A stretch of DNA of 64,000 bases from Sulfolobus sp. E5-1-F (GTDB taxonomy: Archaea > Thermoproteota > Thermoprotei_A > Sulfolobales > Sulfolobaceae): NCBI RefSeq assembly GCF_009601705.1, contig NZ_CP045687.1, positions 1,152,630 to 1,216,629 of the forward strand. The letters are read 5' to 3'. A program made the translations under genes and the position numbers. Positions 35,180-44,989 of this stretch are shown here, in pieces (position 1 is the stretch's first letter; each line of letters opens with the position of its first letter). The notes under the pieces were generated by a model. That model made no database searches, was not told where the DNA came from, and saw only the letters and a list, made by a program, of their open reading frames with translations.

Positions 35180-36814
35180 TTAGCCTATTTTTTCATTCTC
35201 TCTTTTTCTGAGTTCAAATCGCTTAAGTTTTCCAGTTTCTGTCCTAGGTAATTCTTTCACATATTCTATTTCCCTAGGATAAGCATAGGTTGCTAACTTG
35301 TCTTTAACTAGTTGCTGTATTTCTTTTGTCAAGTTATCTGACGCTGAAAAATCTTCCTTTAATACTATAAACGCTTTAATTACATTTCCCCTTAAAGGAT
35401 CTTGTTTACCTATTACTGCTACATCTTGAACTGCAGGATGTTGTAAGATTACTCTTTCTATTTCTTCTGGACCTAGCCTATATCCAGAAACCTTTATCAC
35501 ATCATCAGCCCTACCCTTAAACCACAAATAACCTTTCTCGTCCATAATTCCCACATCACCTATTAAGAACCAATCTCCTCTAAACTTCTTTGTAGTGGCC
35601 TCAGGGTTTTTAAAGTAGCCCAAAAATAGTACTGGATCTCCGTTTTTCACAGCAATATCTCCGATTTGATTAATTACTGGATTACCGTTCTCATCGATAA
35701 CCCCTACCTCATGTCCGGGTGTAGGTTTACCTACAGATCCTATTTTTCTCCATACAGAATTATTAACTGCAACTAAATTAGCCTCAGTACATCCATAGAA
35801 CTCATTTACATTAGGGCTTAGCTCCTTAATTGCCCAGTTAATTAACTCCTCACCTACTGCTTCTCCTGCACTGCTTACAGCCCTTAATTTTAGATCATAC
35901 TCTTTAGATGGCTTCTCCACATCCCTTCTGATCATCCTTAACGCGGTTGGCGGTATAAAGGCACAAGTAACTCCATATTTTTGCATTATTGCCAAATGGT
36001 CTCTTGGACTAAACTTCCCTTCTCTCCTATAGGCTATTATAGGTTTACCAAAGTAGAGACTTGGTAGTATTACGTCACCTAAGGCACCTATCCATCCCCA
36101 ATCAGCCGGAGTGTAAAAAACATCATTATCTTTAGGTGCCATTTCGAAGTACAATTGATAAGCAGGAATATGACCTAAGAGAAATCTGTGAGCGTGAAGA
36201 ACACCTTTAGGTGCTCCAGTACTGCCAGAGGTATAAAATAATTGAGCGGGTTCTTCACTATCAGTTTCTACAGCATTAAACTCAGCACTCTCTTTCCTTA
36301 TCTCATCAAATCCCACTACATCTTTCGAATCTTCACCTACTAATACAATATTAATAACATCCTTAATTTTCCCAATTACACTTTTTCTATCCGTGACTAG
36401 AACTTTAGCTCCACTATGCCTTAACCTATACTCAACTGCTTCAATTCCCATTAGAGGGGATATAGATAACGTAATCGCTCCTAAACGATAGACGGAAAGA
36501 ATGGTAATTATAGTTTCTAGCCTTGGTTGAAGATAAACTCCCACAATGTCTCCTCTTCCTATCCCGAACCTTTCCTTGAAAAGTTTAATGAAGGCGTCAG
36601 ACAATCTTTTAATTTCACGAAAAGTGTAAACTCCTTTATTGCCTTCTTCATCTTCGTAGTATAATGCAATATTGTCACCTAATCCTTCCCTAATTTTCCT
36701 ATCTAATATTGCCTCACCTATATTAAATTTCCTAGGAATCTCCCACGCAAATGACTTCATCAATTCTTCATATGTGGAAAATTTTATCTTTCTCAGATCA
36801 ATCTCAAGATTCAT
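35180..36814 (-). CDS. Acyl-CoA synthetase (AMP-forming, acetyl/propionyl type)
   Basis: ANL-family ligase of about 544 residues. Motifs: FYTSGSTGAPKGVLHAHR, the tryptophan-containing YTPADWGWIGALGD typical of ACS/medium-chain ligases, FYGCTEAN, and C-terminal RTETGKLKRFEL with the catalytic Lys. The start is set at ATG 36814 (MNLEIDLRKIKF) since a longer frame to 36895 would cover the divergent promoter; ATG 36838 is an alternative. It is divergent from the CoA transferase, perhaps a shared fatty or dicarboxylic acid route. Confidence 0.87.
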   Translation of the reverse strand: MNLEIDLRKIKFSTYEELMKSFAWEIPRKFNIGEAILDRKIREGLGDNIALYYEDEEGNKGVYTFREIKRLSDAFIKLFKERFGIGRGDIVGVYLQPRLETIITILSVYRLGAITLSISPLMGIEAVEYRLRHSGAKVLVTDRKSVIGKIKDVINIVLVGEDSKDVVGFDEIRKESAEFNAVETDSEEPAQLFYTSGSTGAPKGVLHAHRFLLGHIPAYQLYFEMAPKDNDVFYTPADWGWIGALGDVILPSLYFGKPIIAYRREGKFSPRDHLAIMQKYGVTCAFIPPTALRMIRRDVEKPSKEYDLKLRAVSSAGEAVGEELINWAIKELSPNVNEFYGCTEANLVAVNNSVWRKIGSVGKPTPGHEVGVIDENGNPVINQIGDIAVKNGDPVLFLGYFKNPEATTKKFRGDWFLIGDVGIMDEKGYLWFKGRADDVIKVSGYRLGPEEIERVILQHPAVQDVAVIGKQDPLRGNVIKAFIVLKEDFSASDNLTKEIQQLVKDKLATYAYPREIEYVKELPRTETGKLKRFELRKRENEKIG

Positions 36815-36871
36815 GAAATAACTATATTTTTCTACCATTAAATTATTTTCGTATATTATACTGTATAAAAC

Positions 36872-36879
36872 TTTAAAAG
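36872..36879. promoter_or_regulatory. TATA box of the CoA-transferase gene
   Basis: TTTAAAAG lies 26 bp before the ATG at 36902, predicting a leaderless transcript. The sequence is nearly palindromic (CTTTAAAAGG) and could also serve the divergent CoA synthetase. Confidence 0.5.
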
Positions 36880-36901
36880 GAAACGCTATCAACATCTAAA
36901 T

Positions 36902-37999
36902 ATGTATAGAGTTATCGAGCTAGGTCATGTTATATCAGCTCCCTTTGCTGGCGAGATGTTAGCTCATTTAGGATTTGAGGTAATAAAGGTAGAACCTATT
37001 CAAGGTGATCCCAGCAGAAGAGATGATGTCATGGGGGATTCCATGTTTATTTTTAATAACAGAGGTAAGAAGTCAATTGCAATAGACCTAAGGAGTAAGA
37101 AGGGAAAGGAAGTCTTTTTAAAGCTAATTAAGGAATCTCACGTGCTTATAGAAAATCTATCCCCATATACAATGGAGAAGTTAGGATTCGATGAAAAAAC
37201 TCTCTTCTCACTTAATCCAAGTTTAGTCTATTGTTCAATAAAGGGCTATCCTAAGGGAAAATACGAGAATTTACCAGCCTTCGGTACAATCATAGAGAGC
37301 GTTAGTGGGATAATGGATGCTAATGGAAAAGCTAGATTACCAGCATCGATCACCGATATGAATACTTCAACTTACTGTGTAATCACTATACTTTACGCGT
37401 TATTGATGAAAAAACCTGGACATTATAGGGTGAATATTGTGCAAGCTGATGCAGTTTGGTTGGGATATTATTTGATTGAATATGAGAAATTTGGAAAGGT
37501 TTTTGAGGGAGGTAAAGACGAATTACCTTTTTGGGCTCCATATGAGCTATTCCGAAGTGAAGAGGGAGATGAATTTTATTTGGCAGTAAACGATGACGTT
37601 AAATTCAGCAAGTTATGCAAACTATTAAGATTAGAGAATTTGCTAAATGATGAGAAGTTTAGAACTAACTCTGCCAGAGTAAAAAATAGAAAGGAATTAC
37701 ATGAACTGTTACAAGATAAGTTCAGTAGAATGAAACTCGATGATATAATTAACTTACTAAGTGAGAATGATATACCAGTAGCCAAAATGAATAAGTTAAA
37801 AGATGTTGTAAATGCTGACTTCATAGAGTGGGAAAAAAGATATAATAGCAATATACTAATTCCAAAGCTTCCATTACCTGGCTCTTTAGATAATAAAAGG
37901 GAGCCTAATTTAGGGGAAAATACCATGGAGATACTAAGGGAATTAGGATACAATGAAGAGGAAATAAAAGTAATGATCAAAGAAAATATAGTTAAGTAG
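36902..37999 (+). CDS. CaiB/BaiF family III CoA-transferase
   Basis: Transfers CoA between carboxylic acids through an aspartyl-CoA intermediate. The first 100 residues fit the family well: RVIELGHVISAPFAGEMLAHLG, VIKVEPIQGDPSRR, NRGKKSIAIDLRS, LIENLSPYTMEKLG. The catalytic Asp is expected in ITDMNTSTYCVITIL (SITDMN). 365 residues is slightly shorter than average. The leaderless start at 36902 is supported by its TATA box. Substrates are unknown, but the divergent CoA synthetase suggests shared acid activation. Confidence 0.87.
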   Translation: MYRVIELGHVISAPFAGEMLAHLGFEVIKVEPIQGDPSRRDDVMGDSMFIFNNRGKKSIAIDLRSKKGKEVFLKLIKESHVLIENLSPYTMEKLGFDEKTLFSLNPSLVYCSIKGYPKGKYENLPAFGTIIESVSGIMDANGKARLPASITDMNTSTYCVITILYALLMKKPGHYRVNIVQADAVWLGYYLIEYEKFGKVFEGGKDELPFWAPYELFRSEEGDEFYLAVNDDVKFSKLCKLLRLENLLNDEKFRTNSARVKNRKELHELLQDKFSRMKLDDIINLLSENDIPVAKMNKLKDVVNADFIEWEKRYNSNILIPKLPLPGSLDNKREPNLGENTMEILRELGYNEEEIKVMIKENIVK

Positions 38000-38006
38000 G
38001 AAAAAA

Positions 38007-38594
38007 TTAAATATAATTTAGTACTTCTTCCATCTGCGTTATTGAAGCGACATATCCATTTAAAGTGACTTCTATTAATGTTGTACCCTTATATGCTATT
38101 AGTATAGTATGTGGGTATGGAGAAGTAGATGCGAAGTAAATTACCCTATACCCATTATATTCAGTAGAGTTATAGATTAGCATGAAGTCATGTGAGAAGT
38201 GATGGTGATGTTCGTCCTGTATGAAATGAGATAAAGGAAGAACAAAATGACTAACGTTTGAAGTGAATTGAACTACGTTTATCACCATTTTAACTTTAGT
38301 ACCATTTATATTCCCTACAAGTACTTCATGATCTAGTGACTTGACATGTTGCGGATATGGTATAGTAACGTTAGTACCATTGGCATAGTATATAGTAATA
38401 TTTTCTGTAGAATATACTTTCAAATAAGTTTGGTTTTGCAAAACTTCCCATGATCCTCCAAAGATTGTCTGAGCTTCAGAAGAGGAGAGAGCAACTATTT
38501 TGGATGAAGAACTAATAAGGGCTGACATCGTAGTTACTGAAATTGCAACTACGGCTATTGCGAGAATTCCAGCGATTAGCAGTTTTGTTTTCAT
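38007..38594 (-). CDS. Membrane-anchored extracellular protein with His cluster (paralogue 1)
   Basis: A 195-residue protein: N-terminal membrane helix or signal (LLIAGILAIAVVAISVTTMSALI) and an outside domain with several N-x-S/T sites. The core AQTIFGGSWEVLQN is shared with the protein at 39032 (AEAIFGGNWEVLQN), and the rest aligns along the length, so these are tandem paralogues. Paralogue 1 has an inserted QDEHHHHFSHDF, which could bind metal and is missing in paralogue 2. It is not recognised as a known family. Confidence 0.7.
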   Translation of the reverse strand: MKTKLLIAGILAIAVVAISVTTMSALISSSSKIVALSSSEAQTIFGGSWEVLQNQTYLKVYSTENITIYYANGTNVTIPYPQHVKSLDHEVLVGNINGTKVKMVINVVQFTSNVSHFVLPLSHFIQDEHHHHFSHDFMLIYNSTEYNGYRVIYFASTSPYPHTILIAYKGTTLIEVTLNGYVASITQMEEVLNYI

Positions 38595-39031
38595 TAAAGA
38601 TGAAGCTTGCTTGCAAATATTTAAACTCTTTCGAAATAGGTTTGTTAATCAGTATTTAGAGATCCCTTTTTCACTCATGAACGTAAGTCTAGAACTCATT
38701 AAACACTGTGGATTTAGTCATAAAGCGCTTGATTTGACGCCTCAAAATTACCAAGTCCACTGACGCTCTTACGTTAGCTTTCTTTTTTTAGGCTGTATTT
38801 AAAAGCGTTCAATAGTATACCTACATTGGTTTATCCTTAACCCAAGAAATTGCTCTTATGCTCATTCTGTTCATGCACGTCTTAAGAATTCTATTTCCCT
38901 TTGTTTTCTATTCATCTTGTGTCCTAGTATATTACACCTTACTACACTTGAATACTTCCCTAAATGTACAAAGTGTGGCTCTGAGGATAATCGTACCTAT
39001 ATAGTAACTTGTACGTAGTCAAGTAGAAGAT
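38595..39031. other. Spacer between paralogues with possible transposase debris
   Basis: No intact gene. On the plus strand, 38942-39005 encodes YFPKCTKCGSEDNRTYIVTC, a zinc-ribbon-like fragment of the kind found at the N terminus of transposases, closed by a stop and without a start. A second coding-like fragment (38680-38763) ends CGFSHKALDLTPQNYQVH. They may be pieces of a decayed insertion sequence; no ends were identified. Confidence 0.35.
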
Positions 39032-39553
39032 CTAACTTTGCAAGTCACTTATTAATTCCTTAATCTGAGAAAATGAGGCTTTGTACCCATAAAGTGTTAT
39101 TTCAACTAGCGTTGATCCCATAAAAGCGACTATAACTGTTCTAGGATACGTAAAAGAGGTTGCCGAATAAATTATGCAATATCCATCATACTTATAGTAA
39201 CTGTTATTGATAGTAAAGATCTCATTCCAACTCACATTTGATGAGAACTTCACAACAACTATTACCATCTCTACGTTAGTATTATTTAGTAGATTACCTA
39301 CAAGTGTTTCTTGTTCAATCGACTTCACTTTTATTGAATGTTGTGTAGTGATATTTGAACTGTTAACGTAGTACATTGTTATCGTGCTAATATACTTTAA
39401 ATTAGTATCATTCTGTAGAACTTCCCAATTTCCACCAAAGATCGCCTCAGCCTCTTGAGGGGAGAGTAAAAGATCATTTGAGGGATATAGCACTATTAAA
39501 GCAAAAGAAATTATAACTATTAAAACTACAAAAATCAAGAGTTTCTTATCCAT
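39032..39553 (-). CDS. Membrane-anchored extracellular protein (paralogue 2)
   Basis: A 173-residue protein similar throughout to the one at 38007: N-terminal hydrophobic helix (LLIFVVLIVIISFALIVLY), then AEAIFGGNWEVLQND and a C-terminal VEITLYGYKASFSQIKEL matching paralogue 1 VEVTLNGYVASITQMEEV. It lacks the His-rich insert. Both genes are minus strand, 437 bp apart, each with its own start. The function is unknown; a surface role with possible metal binding in paralogue 1 is inference. Confidence 0.7.
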   Translation of the reverse strand: MDKKLLIFVVLIVIISFALIVLYPSNDLLLSPQEAEAIFGGNWEVLQNDTNLKYISTITMYYVNSSNITTQHSIKVKSIEQETLVGNLLNNTNVEMVIVVVKFSSNVSWNEIFTINNSYYKYDGYCIIYSATSFTYPRTVIVAFMGSTLVEITLYGYKASFSQIKELISDLQS

Positions 39554-39587
39554 ATGGATATGCGGAGTCCTATAGCTATTTAAATTT

Positions 39588-40748
39588 TCATCTCTTAACT
39601 ATAATATTATCGTTCCAAAACATCTTGAAGAAAGCTATTGCGGTAATGACAACGGGTATTACTAAGGACGACATAGAGAGTGATAACCCAACTATTTCTG
39701 ATACAAATCCGATTATGGCTGGAACTACTAGGAATAATAAATTGTTATAAGCTAAGAAATACGAATTCACTGCGTTCCTTTCAGCTATACTGGTAGCTCT
39801 ACTTATCATTATAGTAGCCATAGGAAATATTGAGCCGTGAGGTATCCCCAGTAGCGCTATAACTACTAGAAATATAGAGTAATTAGGAGCGTATAATATT
39901 CCGAATAACCCCAAAATCGTTATAATGATAGAGATTAACATTGGCGTTCTGAGGTTTTCAAATGGTCTAATGGTCATCGTAAGTCTAGTCAAGAAAGACA
40001 TTATATAGAATGGCAAAAAGACAAAGTACGCATCAAAGCTAGGTAAGTTGAATCTATCCTTAGCTAATATTGCTAAGAAAGTCGTGAATGCTGCGAATGG
40101 TATATTATAAGTGGTAATCGATAAGGCAGCTGCTATTAGACCCTTATTTTTAATCACTGAAATTCCACTATTTTCTCTCTTAACATCTGGGAATCTAATT
40201 CTCGATGCAATTATAACACCTATGAACGCTAATGGAATAAACCATAAGAATATACCCCTATAGTCATATTTTGTTAGTAAATAGACTTCAATTGCTGGGC
40301 CTAGGATCAAACTGGTACTAAGGCTAGTTGAGTATAAAGATAGTAATCTCTCGACTGATCTCTTATCACTTGCTAAACTCGCGGCAGTCACTAGATTAGG
40401 CATTACTAAACCAAATGCAACTCCAGCGAAGATTGAGATTATCCATATTGATAATGAGTTAGACAGATAATAAAGTGGTAAAGAAAGTAAAATTACAACA
40501 TTGGATATTATAAGTACTCTCTTTCTTACCTTGGAATTAAGTTTAGGATTAATAAATGTTGTAGAGATAAAATTGAAGGCAAATAATAAGGCTGACAAAA
40601 GACCAACCAACGAGTTAGATAGTTGAAGGCTATATTTAGCCAATAGTGGAACTGTAGTAGTAACCATGTTATTAGTGGCCCTTGCTGAGATTGTCATTAA
40701 CACAAGGATTATAGCTGAGTAAAACAATGAGTGTTTTGAGCTGTCCAT
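39588..40748 (-). CDS. MFS transporter
   Basis: A 12-segment carrier of 386 residues. The start is placed at ATG 40748 since a TATA element (TTTAAATTTAA, about 40771-40781) is 26-27 bp upstream; a TTG at 40769 would lie inside the promoter. Typical MFS loops are degenerate (NPKLNSKVRKR) and the substrate cannot be inferred. It is divergent from the helicase gene. Confidence 0.78.
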   Translation of the reverse strand: MDSSKHSLFYSAIILVLMTISARATNNMVTTTVPLLAKYSLQLSNSLVGLLSALLFAFNFISTTFINPKLNSKVRKRVLIISNVVILLSLPLYYLSNSLSIWIISIFAGVAFGLVMPNLVTAASLASDKRSVERLLSLYSTSLSTSLILGPAIEVYLLTKYDYRGIFLWFIPLAFIGVIIASRIRFPDVKRENSGISVIKNKGLIAAALSITTYNIPFAAFTTFLAILAKDRFNLPSFDAYFVFLPFYIMSFLTRLTMTIRPFENLRTPMLISIIITILGLFGILYAPNYSIFLVVIALLGIPHGSIFPMATIMISRATSIAERNAVNSYFLAYNNLLFLVVPAIIGFVSEIVGLSLSMSSLVIPVVITAIAFFKMFWNDNIIVKR

Positions 40749-40868
40749 GGCAAATAATGTAGTTGACAAGTTAAATTTAAACTTACTTACAAAAGTAGTA
40801 AACGCATAAATTTTTTTATTGCTCGAATAAGCATAGCTTTATTAGACTAACACGAGCAGTTACCCATT

Positions 40869-41900
40869 ATGTTTGAAAATTTAAGTGAAGAACTAAGAAA
40901 GGCTTTGAATGAAGCTGGCTACATTAAGCCTACCAAAGTTCAAGAAGCTGTAATTCCGGAATTGATGAACGGTAAGAGTGTAATAGTTCAAGCTAAAACA
41001 GGATCTGGTAAGACTGCAGCATATGTTATTCCAATTCTAGAACGAAATAGTTCGGCTTTAATTTTATCACCTACTAGGGAATTGGCAATACAAATTCTAG
41101 ATGAGATAAGGAAACTAGGGAAATACAAACAAATTGACGTTAGCTTGGTAATAGGCGGAATGAGTTACGATGATCAAAGACAATCCAAGATAGTTGTTGG
41201 TACCCCAGGTAGGCTTTTGGATCTATGGAGTAAGGGTAAGATTGACTTCTCTGCTTACGATTTTGTTGTAGTTGACGAGGCGGATAGGATGCTAGACATG
41301 GGTTTTATAGATGATATTAGAATGATATTGAATCACTGTAATCCTAAAATCACGGGGTACTTCTCAGCTACAATACCAGATGAAATTATGACTCTTGCAA
41401 AAGAGTTCTCTAAGGACCTTAGAGAGATCGTATTAGATGAATATAAACCAGTGGAGGAGGTTAAACAGAAATTCGTGAAGGTTAGGAATGATTGGAGTGA
41501 TAAAGTATCGAAATTATTGGAGGAAATAAATGGCGAGAAAATTCTAGTATTCACTAGGACTAGGGATAGGGCTAGGAAATTATTCTACTTATTAAAGGGG
41601 AGGGGAGTAAATGTGGGACTTTTAAGTGGTGATATGCCTCAGAGCGTTAGATTGAAGAACTTTTATGGATTTAAGAAAGGAAAGTACAACGTTCTAGTTG
41701 CAACTGATTTGGCTTCAAGAGGAATCGACATTATAGATGTTAACAAGGTAATAAACTTCGATATTCCAAGGGATGTGGAAACTTACATACATAGAGTAGG
41801 AAGGACTGGCAGAATGGGAAGAGTAGGCCAAGCAATAACGTTCTATACGTTCAGAGAAGCTGATATGATTAAAAGAATTAATAACTTGCTTGCAATTTAG
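40869..41900 (+). CDS. DEAD-box RNA helicase
   Basis: ATP-dependent RNA helicase, 343 residues, the minimal two-RecA core. Motifs in order: Q-motif region [12 protein letters not shown], Walker A AKTGSGKT, Ia [56 protein letters not shown] and [13 protein letters not shown]. It lacks N- and C-terminal extensions, so it relies on the core for RNA binding. In Sulfolobales such helicases help RNA remodelling in ribosome or mRNA turnover. It is followed closely by the thermopsin gene, probably not co-regulated, as the latter has its own promoter. Confidence 0.93.
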   Translation: MFENLSEELRKALNEAGYIKPTKVQEAVIPELMNGKSVIVQAKTGSGKTAAYVIPILERNSSALILSPTRELAIQILDEIRKLGKYKQIDVSLVIGGMSYDDQRQSKIVVGTPGRLLDLWSKGKIDFSAYDFVVVDEADRMLDMGFIDDIRMILNHCNPKITGYFSATIPDEIMTLAKEFSKDLREIVLDEYKPVEEVKQKFVKVRNDWSDKVSKLLEEINGEKILVFTRTRDRARKLFYLLKGRGVNVGLLSGDMPQSVRLKNFYGFKKGKYNVLVATDLASRGIDIIDVNKVINFDIPRDVETYIHRVGRTGRMGRVGQAITFYTFREADMIKRINNLLAI

Positions 41901-41904
41901 GAAA

Positions 41905-41915
41905 ACGTTTTTATT
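41905..41915 (+). promoter_or_regulatory. TATA box of the thermopsin-family gene
   Basis: CGTTTTTATTT lies about 26 bp before the GTG at 41938. It favours that start over an upstream ATG (41890) located inside the helicase gene. Confidence 0.5.
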
Positions 41916-41937
41916 TTTGAACATTCATTTCCCTTAT

Positions 41938-43608
41938 GTGATAAGGAATACAATATTAGCTCTCCTTTTGCTCTTTCCAACACCATTAATTGTAATCTCA
42001 TTACCCACTGGAGTAGTAGCTTATAACGGTCCTATATACACGAATCAAGTATTAGGATATGCGAATGTGACATCTTTATTAGCTTATAATGCATCTGGGT
42101 CAAAACTTGGAGTTCCACCTTATGGCGCTTCGCTTCAATTGAACGTTATGCTACAAGTTAACACTAGTAGTGAAGAGTACTATTTCTGGTTACAAAATGT
42201 AGCCGATTTCATTACAAATGAAAGTAAGGTATTCTTTAGTAATAATATTTGGAACTCAACAACTCCTTTCGCTGGAATAAACAACGTAACTGGAAAAGGT
42301 GAAATATATCCTACCTTAGAACTTTTCTCTCATTCCTCGTATTACGCTTATGGCACTTATTATACTAATTACAATTTTCCCTTTTCGTTTTACCTTATAA
42401 TAAATGAGAGCTATGATACTCAAGGAGTATATGTTAGTTTCGGTTATGTTATTCTTCAGAATGGAAGTATAACTCCGCCTAATCCAATATTTTACGATAC
42501 GGTTTTCATCCCTGTCAATAACTTAACTTCAGCCTCAATTATAATAGCCAATCAGACTACTCCTAGCGTAAATTTAGGTATTATAACATATTTAGGAGAC
42601 TACTTAGATGCTGAATTGGTATGGGGAGGATTTGGAAATGGTGAATCTACGACCTTTTTAAACATGTCTTCTTTCCTAGCACTATTGTATATCAAAAACG
42701 GTAAATGGGTACCATTTTCGCAAGTATATAACTACGGGAGTGATACAGCGGAATCAACTAATAATTTACGTGTTACCATATACAAAAACGGTGATGCTTA
42801 CGTCACAGTTGGTGAACAAGAACCAGGATTGTTGACTACTAATTTTGGCCCCTCAATTCCAGGTTTCTTATATTTAAATATTAGTAGTAAAGTACCATTT
42901 CTGATTAATAACGTCCTTTCACGTAATTTCTCTGGTTACGTTTCAGCCCCAATTAGTTTGGGCTTCTTTACGAATTATTCCATTAACTCATCATCCTTTG
43001 CAGTCCTTCATGGAAGCTATCCTAGCTTGATAGAACCCAATGTCAGTTGGTTCAAGATTATAAACATTATACCAAATTACACATATTACTACTTGGTGAA
43101 AGTAAACTCATCAATTCCAGTTATTGCTATTGTAAATGGCAAACAAGTTACCTTAAACAATACAAATTGGTTTGCTCAAGGTACTCAAATCAATATAATC
43201 AATTACACATATTATAATGGTAGCAATGAAAGATATATCATTTCATCAATTTTTCCATCCCAATCGTTTAACATTAGCTCACCTTTAAACGTAAACATAA
43301 CCACGATAAAACAATATCGAGTTATAATAAACTCTAATGTACCGGTATATTTGAATGGCAAAAGGGTTAATGGAAGCGTATGGATTAACGCCAATACAGC
43401 TGTTAAAATAAATGCAAGCATTCCCTTTTATGAAGTGGGAAGGTTTATCGGAAATTATAACTTAACATCAGGTGGAACCTTAGTGGTGAATGAACCGATA
43501 GTTGAGACATTACAATTGTCCATAAATACTATGCTTTTATTAGAAATGACGGTGGCAATAGCAGTATTAGCCATTGTCATAGCGTTGATACTAAGAAAGA
43601 GAAGATAA
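41938..43608 (+). CDS. Thermopsin-family (A5) protease, membrane anchored
   Basis: Secreted acid protease family specific to thermoacidophiles. From GTG 41938 (556 residues) there is a clean signal peptide ([19 protein letters not shown]), a thermopsin domain ([42 protein letters not shown]) with many N-glycosylation sites, then a C-terminal beta domain and a membrane helix ([21 protein letters not shown]) with a basic tail. The anchor and length differ from classic secreted thermopsin (340 residues). It likely degrades peptides at the acid outer face. Catalytic residues of A5 are not certain, so I name none. Confidence 0.88.
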   Translation: MIRNTILALLLLFPTPLIVISLPTGVVAYNGPIYTNQVLGYANVTSLLAYNASGSKLGVPPYGASLQLNVMLQVNTSSEEYYFWLQNVADFITNESKVFFSNNIWNSTTPFAGINNVTGKGEIYPTLELFSHSSYYAYGTYYTNYNFPFSFYLIINESYDTQGVYVSFGYVILQNGSITPPNPIFYDTVFIPVNNLTSASIIIANQTTPSVNLGIITYLGDYLDAELVWGGFGNGESTTFLNMSSFLALLYIKNGKWVPFSQVYNYGSDTAESTNNLRVTIYKNGDAYVTVGEQEPGLLTTNFGPSIPGFLYLNISSKVPFLINNVLSRNFSGYVSAPISLGFFTNYSINSSSFAVLHGSYPSLIEPNVSWFKIINIIPNYTYYYLVKVNSSIPVIAIVNGKQVTLNNTNWFAQGTQINIINYTYYNGSNERYIISSIFPSQSFNISSPLNVNITTIKQYRVIINSNVPVYLNGKRVNGSVWINANTAVKINASIPFYEVGRFIGNYNLTSGGTLVVNEPIVETLQLSINTMLLLEMTVAIAVLAIVIALILRKRR

Positions 43609-43610
43609 CG

Positions 43611-44114
43611 TTATAGTGTAACTTTTTTGAACCTTAGCCTTACGTGAATATATGCCAAAGATAACCCTATGAGCATTGAGACAATTATAAGCCCTAACGT
43701 ATTTAGATTAATTATGGGCTTCATGGGCGAATATAGACTTATACCTTGAACTACAAGAAGAGATAGCCCTAAAGCCATTGTACCTATTATTACGTATTTC
43801 AATTTGTTATTTACCTTCTGAAATTGTAACCTTCTTCTCCATAATTCCCCTGTAAAGTAAAATATTATAATTCCAATTGTAATGAAGATGTATTTCACAA
43901 ATATGGTATATAGAAATAACTCCCACCATTCAACAAGATGATGCAACTCATACAATTGAATAAAAATGAAGGAAGAGTAGAATATCATCCAATCAACTAA
44001 TCTGCTATTTTTAAAGGGACCATAAATTCTGATCCAAGGCATCTTAATTACATCTTTTAATCCCGGATCTGCCGTCCTATTTATTATCCTTACTGGATCT
44101 TCAAGATACCACAT
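43611..44114 (-). CDS. Polytopic membrane protein
   Basis: A 167-residue integral membrane protein, about four helices, with a charged cytosolic N terminus (YLEDPVRIINRTADPGLKD) and a pair of His at YELHHLVEWWELF. It shares a base pair with the preceding gene (TAATG), so it is co-translated with the YdjM-like protein. No family recognised. It may work with that protein as a two-part membrane enzyme. Confidence 0.65.
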   Translation of the reverse strand: MWYLEDPVRIINRTADPGLKDVIKMPWIRIYGPFKNSRLVDWMIFYSSFIFIQLYELHHLVEWWELFLYTIFVKYIFITIGIIIFYFTGELWRRRLQFQKVNNKLKYVIIGTMALGLSLLVVQGISLYSPMKPIINLNTLGLIIVSMLIGLSLAYIHVRLRFKKVTL

Positions 44115-44482
44115 TACCCCCTATTTTTCCTTATGTTACCATCATAGTCTAGTTCGTAATTCTTAACTAATCTACCAAAAGGGAAAAACAACTCTACACC
44201 CCTATCTGTAGGCGATGTAAGTAGATCTAAGGCTATATGAAGAAATATTCCTAGTCCTAAGTAAAAGTTAAAATAAGTTACTAACAGAGCGAAAAAGACG
44301 TTGTGGAATAGAGCCCTATGCAGTTGATATTTTGCAAATATTTTCCTCTTAGTGAACACATATTCCCTATCCAGATCAGGTATTGCCGCTCCGATCCCTA
44401 CCAAAACAGCTAAGGTTATATCATTATGAAAGAAAATTAAGCCAAATGCTAAAGCTAGTGTTATGTGACTGTGTAAATTCAT
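44114..44482 (-). CDS. YdjM/DUF457-like membrane metal-dependent hydrolase
   Basis: A 122-residue membrane protein with a His/Asp pattern: NLHSHITLALAFG, IPDLDREYVF, and LHRALFHNVFFALLV. This matches the LexA-regulated YdjM-type inner-membrane hydrolases (G-x-x-L/I-P-D-L-D, H-R-x-x-x-H). It shares a start base with the downstream gene. A phospholipid-related substrate has been suggested for such proteins; this is inference. Confidence 0.72.
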   Translation of the reverse strand: MNLHSHITLALAFGLIFFHNDITLAVLVGIGAAIPDLDREYVFTKRKIFAKYQLHRALFHNVFFALLVTYFNFYLGLGIFLHIALDLLTSPTDRGVELFFPFGRLVKNYELDYDGNIRKNRG

Positions 44483-44989
44483 ATTATGTTGTTACCTTTT
44501 GTTGTCATAATAAATTTTATGGCAACATGAAATCAATAAACCTCTTGGTTACATAATTTAAGCAATTAACTCAAAAATTTTGCTATATGAAAAATTGAAT
44601 AGCTAAAAAGAGAAAAATTGATAGAGTTTATGAAACGTGAGAAGAAATAAATGGATTGTAGAATCTAAAAATATTGTTATTTTAAAAAGATATTTTTCTC
44701 TGCAAAATTTATCATAGATAGTTTCAGATTTCTAGAATTTATTATATTAAAGCTCGTCTTTGCACGGATACTACTATTTAACCAAAATAAGATTTGTAAA
44801 GTTTAATTAATGTTATTGAGAGAAGAGTTATCTCTTTAAGGTTATAGATTAAGTGAAAACTTTTAAATCCATTATTATCTTTAACTAGAACCATTTCAGT
44901 TATATTTAAAAAACTCTCTTCATCATAATAAATTGATGTTAAACTTTTAATGGAAAAAAATTTAAGACATTAAAAACAATTACCGAAAT
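44483..44989. other. AT-rich intergenic region, no gene seen
   Basis: About 500 bp with stops in all frames. It holds promoters for the diverging genes at 44482 (minus) and 44990 (plus); a TATA-like TTTAAGAC lies about 25-30 bp before the carrier start. No repeat or RNA gene is recognised. Confidence 0.4.

Noticed and set aside
38500-38763. Plus-strand frame of 87 codons
   Set aside because: Its first third is opposite the surface paralogue gene. Only the tail is outside and may be insertion-element debris.
41890-41937. ATG start of the thermopsin-like gene
   Set aside because: It sits within the helicase gene and upstream of the best TATA box; the GTG at 41938 gives a standard signal peptide.
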